DNA of 22,549 nt from CAYLLD01 sp964425135 (GTDB lineage Bacteria > Pseudomonadota > Alphaproteobacteria > Rhodobacterales > Rhodobacteraceae), in assembly GCA_964425135.1 (NCBI GenBank), contig CAYRKW010000051.1, positions 1 through 22,549 on the forward strand, read 5' to 3'. The translations under genes and the position numbers were made by a program. This document shows positions 8,575-18,224 of the stretch, piece after piece. How positions within the stretch are numbered: the stretch's first letter is position 1; each line of letters opens with the position of its first letter. A model generated the notes under the pieces. The model had not been told where the DNA came from, searched no databases, and saw nothing but the letters and a program-made list of their open reading frames with translations.

Positions 8575-9504
8575 ATGGCAAAATCAACCGATACGCCCCG
8601 CAGTTTTCAGGAAATAATCCTGCGACTTCAGACCTATTGGGCGCAAAAGGGCTGCGCGATCCTGCAACCTTATGACATGGAGGTTGGCGCGGGCACGTTT
8701 CATCCGGCAACCACCTTGCGCGCGCTTGGGAGCAAACCGTGGTCAGCGGCCTACGTGCAGCCGTCGCGTCGTCCGACAGATGGCCGTTATGGGGACAGCC
8801 CGAACCGCTGGCAGCACTATTACCAGTATCAGGTCATCATCAAACCATCGCCTTCAGACTTGCAGGACATCTATCTCGGCTCGCTTGAAGCGATCGGGAT
8901 CAATATGGATCTGCATGATATCCGCTTTGTCGAGGATGACTGGGAAAGCCCGACGCTTGGCGCATGGGGGCTTGGTTGGGAGGTTTGGTGCGACGGGATG
9001 GAGGTTTCGCAATTCACCTATTTCCAGCAAGTGGGCGGGCATGATTGTAATCCGGTCTCGGGCGAGCTCACCTACGGGTTGGAGCGGTTGGCGATGTATG
9101 TTCTGGGCTATGATGACGGCAACGAAATGCCGTTCAACGATCCAGATGCTACAATCCCGCTGACCTATGGCGATGTGTTTCGAGAGGCCGAAGCGCAATA
9201 TGCGCGGTGGAATTTTGATGTGGCGGACACGGACGTCTTGATGCGGCATTTTGAGGATGCCGAGGCCGAATGCGCCCGCATTCTCGCCGCGCCCCATGAT
9301 GATCCGAAAACTGGACGCCGCATTGTCATGGCGCAGCCTGCCTATGATCAATGCATCAAAGCCAGCCACGTTTTCAATCTTCTGGACGCGCGCGGGGTGA
9401 TCTCGGTTACGGAACGGCAGGCCTATATCGGCCGCGTCCGCGCGCTCGCCAAGCAATGCGCCGACGCTTTTGTGCAGACCCAAGCGGGTGGAGCAGCGGC
9501 ATGA
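8575..9504 (+). CDS. glyQ: Glycyl-tRNA synthetase alpha subunit
   Basis: Catalytic (class II) alpha chain of the bacterial alpha2beta2 glycyl-tRNA synthetase, 309 residues. It has the near-invariant blocks ILRLQTYWAQKGCAILQPYD, EVGAGTFHPATTLRALG, QPSRRPTDGRYGDSPNRWQ and YQVIIKPSP, which bind ATP and glycine. The gene starts a run of tightly packed genes: its TGA overlaps the ATG of the next small gene by four bases, and glyS follows that. The region just upstream of the ATG has no strong ribosome site. Identification is secure. Confidence 0.99.
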   Translation: MAKSTDTPRSFQEIILRLQTYWAQKGCAILQPYDMEVGAGTFHPATTLRALGSKPWSAAYVQPSRRPTDGRYGDSPNRWQHYYQYQVIIKPSPSDLQDIYLGSLEAIGINMDLHDIRFVEDDWESPTLGAWGLGWEVWCDGMEVSQFTYFQQVGGHDCNPVSGELTYGLERLAMYVLGYDDGNEMPFNDPDATIPLTYGDVFREAEAQYARWNFDVADTDVLMRHFEDAEAECARILAAPHDDPKTGRRIVMAQPAYDQCIKASHVFNLLDARGVISVTERQAYIGRVRALAKQCADAFVQTQAGGAAA

Positions 9505-9992
9505 GTGGGAAAATGTTCGTCAGACTTCTTATCGGCTTTTGCCTGATTTTCGGCGTGGCGCTCTGGTGGTTCCAGACCCGCGCCTATTACGAGCAAATCG
9601 ATGGGCTGACGGAAGTTTCGGCATATGGCGATGCCTTCGAGGTGAGTGATTACCGCAGCATTGATGCGGATACGTCGCCGCTCAAGCTGCGGGCGTGCTT
9701 CACGGTCGATTGGGACTACTGGCCGTCGGACGAGTATGCGCAGATTGCTGAGCCATTGCAGGCACCGTCCTGGTTTGACTGCTTTGATGCAGGGCAAATC
9801 GCGGCTGATATTCAAAGTGGCGCAGCCACGGCCATTCTCGCCGAAGAAAACCAGCCCTTCGGCGTTGACCGGTTTATCGCGCAATATGAGGATGGTCGGG
9901 CCTATATGTGGCGGCAATTTAACGAATGTGGAACGGCAGCCTTTGCTGGGGATCCGCTCCCCGATGGGTGCCCGCCCAAACCGGAGACATAA
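9501..9992 (+). CDS. Small membrane-anchored protein between glyQ and glyS (DUF6446-like)
   Basis: A 163-residue protein with one N-terminal membrane segment or signal anchor (FVRLLIGFCLIFGVALWWF, about residues 6-24) and an extracytoplasmic remainder. Recognisable stretches are FEVSDYRSIDADTSPLKLRACF and PLQAPSWFDCFDAGQIAADI, which I recall from a family of unknown function (DUF6446) found at this same place in Rhodobacterales. It has four cysteines in the exported part, so disulfides are possible. The ATG overlaps the glyQ stop (ATGA, 9501-9504), and glyS begins 6 bp after its stop. It is therefore translated with the synthetase subunits although its topology puts it outside the cytosol. 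Function unknown. Confidence 0.85.
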   Translation: MSGKMFVRLLIGFCLIFGVALWWFQTRAYYEQIDGLTEVSAYGDAFEVSDYRSIDADTSPLKLRACFTVDWDYWPSDEYAQIAEPLQAPSWFDCFDAGQIAADIQSGAATAILAEENQPFGVDRFIAQYEDGRAYMWRQFNECGTAAFAGDPLPDGCPPKPET

Positions 9993-9998
9993 GCGGGC

Positions 9999-12101
9999 AT
10001 GCCTGATCTTCTGATAGAACTGTTCAGCGAAGAAATCCCTGCACGCATGCAGTCGCGCGCTGCTGACGATCTTAAACGTCTGATGACAGAGGGTTTGGTT
10101 GAGGCGGGTCTGACCTATGAGAGCGCAGCCGCCTTTGCGACGCCGCGCCGTCTCGCGCTTACCGTGCAGGGTCTGCCCGACAAAAGCCCCGCGAGCGTTG
10201 AAGAGCGCAAGGGCCCGCGGGCAGACGCGCCAGAGAAAGCGCTGGAAGGGTTTTTGCGGTCTACCGGGCTGAGCAAGGACGATCTTGAGATCCGGGACGA
10301 CAAGAAAGGGCAGGTCTATTTCGCGACACTTCGCAAAGACGGGCGCGACGCACCCGAGATTATCGCCGAGGTTCTTGAGAGCACGATCCGCAATTTCCCA
10401 TGGCCGAAGTCTATGCGGTGGGGCGCGGGCGCTTTGCGATGGGTCCGCCCGCTGCATTCCATTCTCGCGATCCTGAGCGATGAAGCCGGTGCATCGGTCG
10501 TGCCTTTTGAAATCGAAGGCATAACCGCGAGCGATATCTCATTCGGCCACCGGTTCATGGCGCCTGATCCCATCAAAGTCACTGCATTTGATGACTATGA
10601 AGGCAAGCTGGCGGCCGCGCATGTCACTTTGCGCACGGATGCCCGCGCCGATGCAATCTGGCATGATGCGGAACAATTGACTTTTGCCAAAGGGTTGGAG
10701 CTTGTTGAAGATGCGGCCCTCCTGCGCGAGGTTGCGGGGCTTGTCGAATGTCCCGTTGTCCTATTGGGCGATATCGGTGCGGATTACTTGGATATGCCGC
10801 CTGAAGTGCTGCAAACGTCGATGCGGGAGCACCAGAAGTTTTTCTCGGTGCGCAATCCTAAAACCGGGCGGATCGAGCATTATATCACGGTCGCAAATCG
10901 CGAAACTGCGGACAATGGTGCGACGATCCTTGCGGGCAACAGCAAAGTGCTTGCGGCGCGTCTTGCGGATGCGAAGTTTTTTTGGGAAAATGATCTTCGC
11001 GTGGCCAAGGATGGGATGGCCCCATGGCGCGAGGCGCTGGGCACGGTGACTTTCCATCGCAAGCTGGGAAGCGAAGCGGATCGTGTCGCACGTATCTCGC
11101 AGCTTTCGTCAGAGCTTGCACCTATGGTCGGTGCGGATGCGGAACTGGCGCAACAGGCGGCTGAGTTTGCCAAGGCTGATCTCACGTCAGAGATGGTCTA
11201 TGAGTTCCCCGAGTTGCAGGGCGTGATGGGCAAATATTACGCGCAACACGCCAAGCTGCCAGACGTCGTGGCTGAGGCCAGCGAAACCCACCGCGCGCCG
11301 CTTGGCCCGTCCGATGATGTTCCTACCGAGCCGACTGCAATTGCCGTCGCGCTTGCAGAGAAGATCGACATGCTGAGCGGGTTTTGGGCGATTGATGAGA
11401 AGCCGACTGGATCTAAAGACCCGTTTGCGCTGCGCCGTGCAGCTTTGGGGATTATTCGCATCGTTTTGGAAAATGACATTCGCATAGCGCTCAATGAGGC
11501 GGATGGACCATTTGCAAAAGCGCGTGATTTGATTGGCAATAAGCAAAATGACGACGGCGAGGCATTTGCCGATACCAACGATGTGATGTCCTTTATCCAC
11601 GACCGCCTCAAGGTTTACCTGCGCGATCAGGGTATCCGCCACGATGTGATTGATGCCTGCCTTGCGATGCCGGGCGCAGATGACCTTGTGCTTTTGGTCA
11701 ATCGCGCCAAAGCGCTGCAATCGCTGCTGTCGTCCGATGACGGGGAAAATCTCGTTCAGGCCTTCAAACGCACCAACAATATCCTTGATGCGGAAGAGAA
11801 AAAGGACGGGGTGTCCTATGAGTTGGACCCTGATCCCAAACTTGCGACCAATGATAGCGAGACGGCGCTTTTTGCGGCGCTCGACACGGCGTCCCCGTCG
11901 ATCAATGGGGCGATGAAGGCTGAGGATTTTGCTGCTGCGATGTCGGCGATGGCCAAACTGCGTGGCCCTCTTGATGCGTTCTTTGAGGCGACCAAGATCA
12001 ACGACGATAATGCCATCATCCGGCGCAATCGGCTTTGCATTCTCAATCGTATTCGCGTGATGTTCGGTGGTGTGGCTAATTTTACCAAAGTCGAGGGCTA
12101 A
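9999..12101 (+). CDS. glyS: Glycyl-tRNA synthetase beta subunit
   Basis: Beta chain of glycyl-tRNA synthetase, 700 residues, needed for tRNA-Gly recognition. It begins MPDLLIELFSEEIPARMQ, has FPWPKSMRWG and WVRPLHSI in the N-terminal part, the QTSMREHQKFFSVRN block around residue 275, the NRETADNG and KFFWENDL blocks, and a C-terminal anticodon-binding (DALR-like) region with LVQAFKRTNNIL. Length and order agree with the family. It follows the DUF6446-like gene by 6 bp in the glyQ operon and is followed by the PPDK-like gene after 90 bp. Confidence 0.99.
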   Translation: MPDLLIELFSEEIPARMQSRAADDLKRLMTEGLVEAGLTYESAAAFATPRRLALTVQGLPDKSPASVEERKGPRADAPEKALEGFLRSTGLSKDDLEIRDDKKGQVYFATLRKDGRDAPEIIAEVLESTIRNFPWPKSMRWGAGALRWVRPLHSILAILSDEAGASVVPFEIEGITASDISFGHRFMAPDPIKVTAFDDYEGKLAAAHVTLRTDARADAIWHDAEQLTFAKGLELVEDAALLREVAGLVECPVVLLGDIGADYLDMPPEVLQTSMREHQKFFSVRNPKTGRIEHYITVANRETADNGATILAGNSKVLAARLADAKFFWENDLRVAKDGMAPWREALGTVTFHRKLGSEADRVARISQLSSELAPMVGADAELAQQAAEFAKADLTSEMVYEFPELQGVMGKYYAQHAKLPDVVAEASETHRAPLGPSDDVPTEPTAIAVALAEKIDMLSGFWAIDEKPTGSKDPFALRRAALGIIRIVLENDIRIALNEADGPFAKARDLIGNKQNDDGEAFADTNDVMSFIHDRLKVYLRDQGIRHDVIDACLAMPGADDLVLLVNRAKALQSLLSSDDGENLVQAFKRTNNILDAEEKKDGVSYELDPDPKLATNDSETALFAALDTASPSINGAMKAEDFAAAMSAMAKLRGPLDAFFEATKINDDNAIIRRNRLCILNRIRVMFGGVANFTKVEG

Positions 12102-12191
12102 AAGAGGGCGTCAAACTACCCCTTGTCAGACGGACTGACGCGGTTATTGTGCAGCGCAACGAAAACGGTCTTGGACGGGTAAGAGGCAGCT

Positions 12192-14633
12192 TTGGGTTGG
12201 GATAAGCATATCTCCGCGCTTGGTGGCGCCGCATTGGATGCGCAAAGCTATGGCGTTCGGGCTGCGAACCTGTCTGCGCTGAGCGTCGTCAATGATGCGG
12301 TTCCCGTTGGTGTCGTTCTTTCGGTTGAGGCGATGCGGGCTGTGATCGAAGATCCGGGCGTTGCGGACGATATCGCCAAGGAGCTGGTTGCGACGCTTGA
12401 TCCCCAAGAGCGTTTTATCGTGCGGCCAAGCCTGCAAAACACGACATGGACCGGGCCAACGGCGCTGCGAAATCTGGGTGCGATTGATGAGGCCGAACCA
12501 GCTCAAATCCGCCAGTATCTGAGTTTCATGAGCGATTATGCCATCGTCATCGAAGGCTTTGCAGACGCGCAGTATCAGGACCTGGCAAACGCAAAAGATG
12601 CGCTGTCAAAAGCGCTCGTGTTGTTTGAGGCAGAGGCAGGGCGTCCATTCCCGCTCACGTTTCAATCCCAACTGGCGGGCGTGTTGCGAGGGTTTGCGAA
12701 AAGCTGGTCGCGCCCGTCTGCGAAAATCCTGCGCGATGCCAAGGGCGCGCCTGCCAATGCCGGGCTTGGTGTGATCATTCAAACCATGGCGGCTGCGTCA
12801 GAACAGGCGGGCATTGGCGAGGTGCGAGGCATTGATCGTAACACCGGTGAGATGCGGTTTAACGGGAGTTTTCGCTCGCGCGGTGTGGATGATGCTTTCG
12901 ACACGCTGCCAGAAGAAATCCTCTCGCAATTGCGCGTCTCGGTCCGGCAGGCCGCGCGGGTTCTCAAAGATGCGGCTTACGTCAAATACTCCTATAATGG
13001 CACAGCGCTATCTATCATCGATATTCGCAGCGCCCGGCGCAAACCGCGTGCAGAGTTGCAAATCCTGGTCGATCTCGTCCGCCAAGAGGTGATCACGCGC
13101 GATGAAGCGCTGCTTCGGATTGATCCGCGCAATCTGGCAGAGCATCTCCATCCACAGTTGTCGCAACAGGATCAACCGCACCTTGGCGCTGGCATAGCGG
13201 CCTCTCCGGGCGCGGCGCAGGGTCCGGTCGTCTTTTCGGCTGAACAAGCGCAGTCGTCAGAGGCGCAAGGTGTGCGTGCGATCCTCATTCGCGAGGAAAC
13301 GTCACCCGAAGACATCCGAGGCATGCACAGCGCCGCGGGTGTCCTCACCCTGACGGGCGGCATCACCAGTCACGCCGCCGTTATCGCGCAGGGGCTTGGC
13401 GTGCCTTGTGTTGTCGGGGCAGGCGAGATGCGCATTGATGCCGCGCTTGGCACGCTGACTGTGGCGGATGGGCGTGTCCTGAACGAAGGAGACATTATCA
13501 CCATTGATGGTGGTAGCGGTCGGATTTACTCCGGCGCCCTGCCGCTCACGCGAGCCGAGTTGAGCGAAGGGTTCAAGACCCTGATGGAATGGGCTGATGA
13601 TACCCGCAGCATTGGCGTGCGCGCCAATGCCGACACGCCGCAAGACGCGCGGATGGCGATTGACTTTGGCGTTGACGGGATTGGCCTATGCCGGACGGAG
13701 CATTTGTTCTACGCCGAAGATCGCATTGATGTGATGCGCCAGATGATCCTTGCAGATGATCTGGAAGAGCGTCGGCAGGCGTTAAAAATTCTACTCCCTA
13801 TGCAGCGTGACGATTTCGTCGCGTTGTTCTCGCTCATGGGTGATGCGCCGGTCACGATCCGTTTGCTGGACCCGCCACTTCATGAGTTTCTGCCCAAGCA
13901 TGACGAGGATGTGGACGCGCTTGCAGACATGATGAAGCTGCGCGCGTCCGAAGTGCGCCAACGGATCAAATCGCTCGAAGAGTTCAATCCAATGCTCGGC
14001 AAGCGCGGCGTGCGACTGGCGGTCACCATGCCGGAGATTTACGAGATGCAGGCGCGCGCGATTTTTGAAGCCGCGCGTATTGTCGAAGAGCAGAGTGGCA
14101 CCACCATTTTGCCCGAGATCATGGTCCCGCTTGTCTCCGCCTTGCGTGAGGTGGAACTGGTCAAAACGCGCATTGATGATGTGGCCGAAGATATGCGCCG
14201 CGAGACAGGGTCATTGCCGCAATATCAGCTTGGCATCATGGTCGAAACACCGCGCGCCGCGCTACGCTCGCAGGATCTTGCATCGGTGGCAGAGTTTATG
14301 AGCTTTGGGACCAATGATCTGACGCAAATGACTTACGGTCTCAGCCGTGATGATGCGGGCCGGTTCATGCGCGATTATGTGAATGAGGGTGTTTATCCCG
14401 AAGACCCATTCCTGACCCTCGATGTCGAGGCGGTTGGGGAGCTTTTGCTGATTGCGTCACGGCGCGGGCGGCGCTCCAACCCGAAACTTGTCCTCGGACT
14501 GTGCGGGGAGCATGGCGGCGATCCTGCGAGTGTGCGGTTTTGCAAGCTGGCGGGCTTTGACTACGTGTCCTGCTCGCCCTATCGCGTTCCCATTGCCCGA
14601 TTGGCCGCAGCGCAGGCCAGTCTTTTGACTTGA
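12192..14633 (+). CDS. PPDK-like PEP-utilising enzyme with degenerate ATP-grasp domain
   Basis: An 813-residue relative of pyruvate phosphate dikinase (about 870-890 residues normally). The central phospho-carrier domain is intact: GGITSHAAVIAQG with the phospho-His at residue 394. So is the C-terminal PEP/pyruvate barrel: GLCRTEHLFY, TIRLLDPPLHEFLP, GTNDLTQMTYGLSRDD and GLCGEHGGDP with the catalytic Cys at 771. The N-terminal nucleotide domain is about 60 residues short and poorly conserved: the GGKG lysine becomes Arg in GVRAANL, the SMPGMMDT block is replaced by TTWTGPT, and the ExGKLYMLQTR strand reads TALSIIDIR. Start is TTG at 12192 with AAGAGG (12181-12186) ahead. Classical annotation would be ppdK, but ATP-dependent activity is doubtful; it may be a PEP/pyruvate phosphotransferase working with another phosphate donor. 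Confidence 0.88.
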   Translation: MGWDKHISALGGAALDAQSYGVRAANLSALSVVNDAVPVGVVLSVEAMRAVIEDPGVADDIAKELVATLDPQERFIVRPSLQNTTWTGPTALRNLGAIDEAEPAQIRQYLSFMSDYAIVIEGFADAQYQDLANAKDALSKALVLFEAEAGRPFPLTFQSQLAGVLRGFAKSWSRPSAKILRDAKGAPANAGLGVIIQTMAAASEQAGIGEVRGIDRNTGEMRFNGSFRSRGVDDAFDTLPEEILSQLRVSVRQAARVLKDAAYVKYSYNGTALSIIDIRSARRKPRAELQILVDLVRQEVITRDEALLRIDPRNLAEHLHPQLSQQDQPHLGAGIAASPGAAQGPVVFSAEQAQSSEAQGVRAILIREETSPEDIRGMHSAAGVLTLTGGITSHAAVIAQGLGVPCVVGAGEMRIDAALGTLTVADGRVLNEGDIITIDGGSGRIYSGALPLTRAELSEGFKTLMEWADDTRSIGVRANADTPQDARMAIDFGVDGIGLCRTEHLFYAEDRIDVMRQMILADDLEERRQALKILLPMQRDDFVALFSLMGDAPVTIRLLDPPLHEFLPKHDEDVDALADMMKLRASEVRQRIKSLEEFNPMLGKRGVRLAVTMPEIYEMQARAIFEAARIVEEQSGTTILPEIMVPLVSALREVELVKTRIDDVAEDMRRETGSLPQYQLGIMVETPRAALRSQDLASVAEFMSFGTNDLTQMTYGLSRDDAGRFMRDYVNEGVYPEDPFLTLDVEAVGELLLIASRRGRRSNPKLVLGLCGEHGGDPASVRFCKLAGFDYVSCSPYRVPIARLAAAQASLLT

Positions 14634-14928
14634 TAGGGCGCGCGAGGTGCCGATTCGGGTTGTGAAGCTCCACTCTTTCGAAAATCGCTGCGGACGCATC
14701 ATTTGAGCAAGGTGCAGCACATTTTGTCGATTTTCTCTATTCGCCTGAAAATACTAACAAATTTATTTCCAGAACTTTTTTGCAGGTCCTAGGAATGAGC
14801 GGATTATTGAGCAAGTATTTGTTAACCATGGACTCTCCACGCCGTTTTCATAGAACAGGGTGGCTGAAGTAAAAAAGGGGAAGCCCCAGAATCGGATTTG
14901 TGGGTCCGGGTTTGGCGCGTATGTGTTA

Positions 14929-15792
14929 ATGGTAACTTGTATTCGTTCGATTGTCGTTGCGGCAGTAGCTTCGAAGAGTCGGCGCGTTGCCGCTGCATTG
15001 AGCGTCGCAATTGTGGGTTCGCTCGTGATTTCGATGACGTCCAACGCCTCTGTCAAAGCGCCGCGTGAGCGGCATTCAGCCACGCTTCCAGATATCCAGA
15101 TTTCCGCCCAGGTTTTGACAGTCCGCGCGCAAGAAGTGAATGCGGTTGAAAGCGGTCTGCGCCTTGCGCGTCAGCAAGACAGTTTGCCGATTGAATTGGC
15201 CTCTACAAACTCTTCCGCAGCCGCTTTGGATGACGCAGGCGATATCACCTTTCCCAGTGGGATAGACAAGGCGATGATGGCCACTTTCGCAGCGCCAATG
15301 GACGATGACGAAGGGTTGTCATTCCCGACAGACGGGCTTGATCTGGAGCCGCTCCTTGCCAGCCTGCCGCGCAAGCGGGGACAGGCACAATGGCAGTGCC
15401 TCGCTGAAGCGGTTTATTTCGAAGCACGCAGCGAGTCTGTTCCGGGACAGCGCGCTGTTGCCGAAGTGATCATGAACCGCGTGAAGAGCCGTCGGTTTCC
15501 GAACCATGTCTGTGCAGTCGTGAAGCAAGGTGCAGATCGGCGCAACAAGTGCCAGTTTTCGTACAATTGCGACGGACAGCCCGAGTATATCAACAATGCC
15601 CGTGCCTATCGCCTTGCGAGCGAAGTGGCTCGTGTGGTGATCGAAGGCGATGATGGGATTGAGTTGACCGATGGAGCCACACATTATCACACGACATATG
15701 TTTCACCATTTTGGTCGCGCAAACTCACGCGCACCGTTCAAATTGGCGAACATATTTTCTATCGGGAAAACGCGCGGTCTGCGCGTCGCTGA
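14929..15792 (+). CDS. Cell wall hydrolase, SleB type
   Basis: The C-terminal half carries the SleB/Hydrolase_2 domain: CLAEAVYFEARSESVPGQRA with the likely catalytic Glu, AVAEVIMNRVKSRRFPNHVC, KCQFSYNCDG and GATHYHTTYVSPFW. This domain cleaves peptidoglycan glycan strands. The N-terminus has a hydrophobic segment (VAAALSVAIVGSLVI) suggesting export or a membrane anchor, followed by a low-complexity linker. The start is uncertain. The frame opens at a GTG (14860) that would add 23 residues; the ATG at 14929 is chosen because it leads directly into the export segment, but neither has a good ribosome site. The stretch 14634-14928 ahead of it is AT-rich in part and holds no other gene I recognise. 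It is convergent with the helicase gene, 18 bp away. Confidence 0.85.
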   Translation: MVTCIRSIVVAAVASKSRRVAAALSVAIVGSLVISMTSNASVKAPRERHSATLPDIQISAQVLTVRAQEVNAVESGLRLARQQDSLPIELASTNSSAAALDDAGDITFPSGIDKAMMATFAAPMDDDEGLSFPTDGLDLEPLLASLPRKRGQAQWQCLAEAVYFEARSESVPGQRAVAEVIMNRVKSRRFPNHVCAVVKQGADRRNKCQFSYNCDGQPEYINNARAYRLASEVARVVIEGDDGIELTDGATHYHTTYVSPFWSRKLTRTVQIGEHIFYRENARSARR

Positions 15793-15810
15793 AGATCACC
15801 TGAAAATTTC

Positions 15811-18186
15811 TTAGAATGGAATGTCGTCTGCTGCGGTGACGAATTTCGCGACGACATTTTTCACACCGGTTTTGTCAAACCGGATTGATAGCTTGTCGCC
15901 CTCAATATCAATCACTGCGCCATAGCCGAATTTCTGATGGAATATCCGGTCGCCCAGCCCGAATGACGGAATGGCTTGCGCGTCGATGACCATGTTGCGC
16001 GCTTCTTTGGGTTGGCTGGTGCTGCGTTGGCCCGCACGCGCCTGCATGCGCTTCCAGCCCGGCGAGTTGTACACATCTGCTTTGGAAGCGCGCTCCTGCA
16101 AATCTGATGCGGTTTGTATCCCATCGATATTGGGCGCTGCCGCAGCACCAAACCCGCCACCATAAAGACCGGGCGGGGTGAGGACATCGACATGCGCCTC
16201 ATCAAGCTCGTCGATGAAGCGAGAGGGCATAGACGACTGCCATTGATTGTAGACCCGCCGATTGGCTGCAAAACTGATGGTCAGGTGCGCGCGCGCACGG
16301 GTCAGGCCGACATAGGCAAGACGGCGCTCTTCCTCGACCCCTGCAAGCCCGTTTTCATCCATTGAGCGTTGCGAGGGAAAGAGCCCGTCTTCCCAGCCAG
16401 GCAGAAAGACGCATTTGAACTCAAGGCCCTTGGCGGCGTGTAGTGTCATGATTGAGACTTTCTCGCTCGCCTCTTCCTGCTCGTTGTCCATCACGAGGCT
16501 GACATGCTCCAGAAAGCCTTGCAGGTTCTCAAATTCCTCCAATGCCTTGATCAGTTCTTTGAGGTTCTCAAGCCGCCCTGGCGCTTCGGGCGTTTTGTCG
16601 TTGCGCCACATGTCCGTGTAGCCGCTTTCATCAAGGATAATCTCGGCCAACTCGAAATGGCTGTGCGTGTTCGCCTCCATCATCGCGCGCCATCGGTCGA
16701 AGCCCTGTATCAGCTCAGACAAAGAATTTACCGCGCGTGACGACAGGCTGCGTTCTTCGACAACAATGCGCGCCGCGTCGAGCAGAGACACCCCGTGTTT
16801 GCGCGCGGCATGGTTGATGGTCTGCACGGCCTTATCGCCAATTCCGCGCTTGGGCGTGTTCACAATCCGCTCGAACGCGAGCCCGTCATCGGGTGAGACG
16901 ACAACGCGGAAATAGGCCATGGCATCGCGGATTTCCATACGCTCGTAAAAGCGCGGGCCGCCGATAACGCGATAGGGCAAGCCGATGGTCAGGAACCGAT
17001 CCTCAAACGCGCGCATCTGGTAGGAGGCGCGCACGAGGATGGCCTGATCGTTGAGCGAAATAGCATCAATCCCGCGCGTGCCGCGCTGATAGGCTTCAAG
17101 CTCTTCCCCGATCCAGCGCGCCTCTTCCTCGCCGTCCCAATGACCGATCAGCCGGACTTTTTCTCCGTCATCTTCGTCGGTCCACAAGGTTTTGCCCAAG
17201 CGCGATTTATTTGCGGAAATGACGTTAGACGCCACGGCAAGGATTGCTGGCGTTGACCGGTAATTCCGCTCCAGCTTCACGACCGTTGCGCCGGGGAAAT
17301 CCTTCTCGAAGCGCAGGATATTTCCAACCTCAGCCCCGCGCCAGCCGTAGATCGACTGATCATCGTCCCCCACAACGCAGATATTCTTGTGATCGGCCGC
17401 AAGCAGGCGCAGCCACAGATATTGCGCGACATTGGTGTCCTGATATTCATCCACGAGGATGTAGCGGAACCAGTTCTGATACTTGGACAAAACATCCGGG
17501 TGGTTTTGAAAAATCTGCACCACATGCAGCAGCAGGTCGCCAAAGTCGCAGGCGTTCAGGGTTTTGAGCCGCTCCTGATAGGTCGCATAGAACTCCGCCC
17601 CCGAATGCGCGTATTGGCCGCTTTCATTAGCAGGCACTTTATCAGGCGTCAGGCCGCGATTTTTCCAGCGGTCAATGAGTCCTGCGAGCATCCGCGCCGG
17701 CCAGCGTTTCTCGTCGATATTCTCTGCCTGAATGATCTGCTTGAGGAGGCGGATCTGGTCGTCCGTATCAAGGATCGTGAAGTTTGATTTAAGATCCACA
17801 AGTTCCGCATGACGCCGCAGGATCTTGACGCAGAGCGAGTGAAAGGTGCCAAGCCATGGCATGCCTTCAATGACCGAGCCGACAAGCTGTCCCACGCGGT
17901 GCTTCATCTCCCGCGCCGCCTTGTTGGTAAAGGTAACTGCAAGGATCTCATTGGGACGCGCTGTCCCGGTATTCAAAAGATGCGCAATACGCGTGGTGAG
18001 CGCGCGGGTTTTGCCCGTACCGGCGCCTGCGAGCACCAGAACCGGTCCGCTGAGCGCTTCAACCGCAGCGCGTTGGTCGTCGTTGAGACCATCAAGATAC
18101 GGAGCAGGGCGCTGCGCCATCGCGCGCGCGGCCAGACCGCCAGAGGCGGCGTTTTCGAAAGCGTCAAGTTCGTCCCAATCGTTCAT
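15811..18186 (-). CDS. uvrD: ATP-dependent DNA helicase UvrD/PcrA
   Basis: A superfamily 1A 3'-5' helicase of 791 residues used in nucleotide excision and mismatch repair and in clearing stalled forks. Motifs in order: Q-motif LNDDQRAAVEA, Walker A AGAGTGKT (GAGTGKT at residues 54-60), motif II VDEYQDTN, motif III VGDDDQSIYGWRGA, motif IV LERNYRST, motif V MTLHAAKGLEF, and motif VI ERRLAYVGLTRA with its Arg finger. The C-terminal GDRIFHQKFGYGAVIDIEGD is the Tudor-like domain that binds RNA polymerase in PcrA/UvrD. It is divergent from the oxidase gene with 38 bp between starts. PcrA and UvrD names are interchangeable at this level. Confidence 0.97.
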   Translation of the reverse strand: MNDWDELDAFENAASGGLAARAMAQRPAPYLDGLNDDQRAAVEALSGPVLVLAGAGTGKTRALTTRIAHLLNTGTARPNEILAVTFTNKAAREMKHRVGQLVGSVIEGMPWLGTFHSLCVKILRRHAELVDLKSNFTILDTDDQIRLLKQIIQAENIDEKRWPARMLAGLIDRWKNRGLTPDKVPANESGQYAHSGAEFYATYQERLKTLNACDFGDLLLHVVQIFQNHPDVLSKYQNWFRYILVDEYQDTNVAQYLWLRLLAADHKNICVVGDDDQSIYGWRGAEVGNILRFEKDFPGATVVKLERNYRSTPAILAVASNVISANKSRLGKTLWTDEDDGEKVRLIGHWDGEEEARWIGEELEAYQRGTRGIDAISLNDQAILVRASYQMRAFEDRFLTIGLPYRVIGGPRFYERMEIRDAMAYFRVVVSPDDGLAFERIVNTPKRGIGDKAVQTINHAARKHGVSLLDAARIVVEERSLSSRAVNSLSELIQGFDRWRAMMEANTHSHFELAEIILDESGYTDMWRNDKTPEAPGRLENLKELIKALEEFENLQGFLEHVSLVMDNEQEEASEKVSIMTLHAAKGLEFKCVFLPGWEDGLFPSQRSMDENGLAGVEEERRLAYVGLTRARAHLTISFAANRRVYNQWQSSMPSRFIDELDEAHVDVLTPPGLYGGGFGAAAAPNIDGIQTASDLQERASKADVYNSPGWKRMQARAGQRSTSQPKEARNMVIDAQAIPSFGLGDRIFHQKFGYGAVIDIEGDKLSIRFDKTGVKNVVAKFVTAADDIPF

Positions 18187-18224
18187 GGACGGTACGCTAC
18201 AGGATATGCGGTGAAAGGGAAAGT

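Noticed and set aside
9423..10457. Minus-strand frame of 344 codons opposite the DUF6446-like gene and glyS
   Set aside because: It lies antisense to clearly recognised genes, with no recognisable motifs and the composition of a shadow frame.
12125..12139. GTCAG/CTGAC hairpin after glyS as a terminator
   Set aside because: The stem is only five base pairs and no T run follows, so termination cannot be supported.
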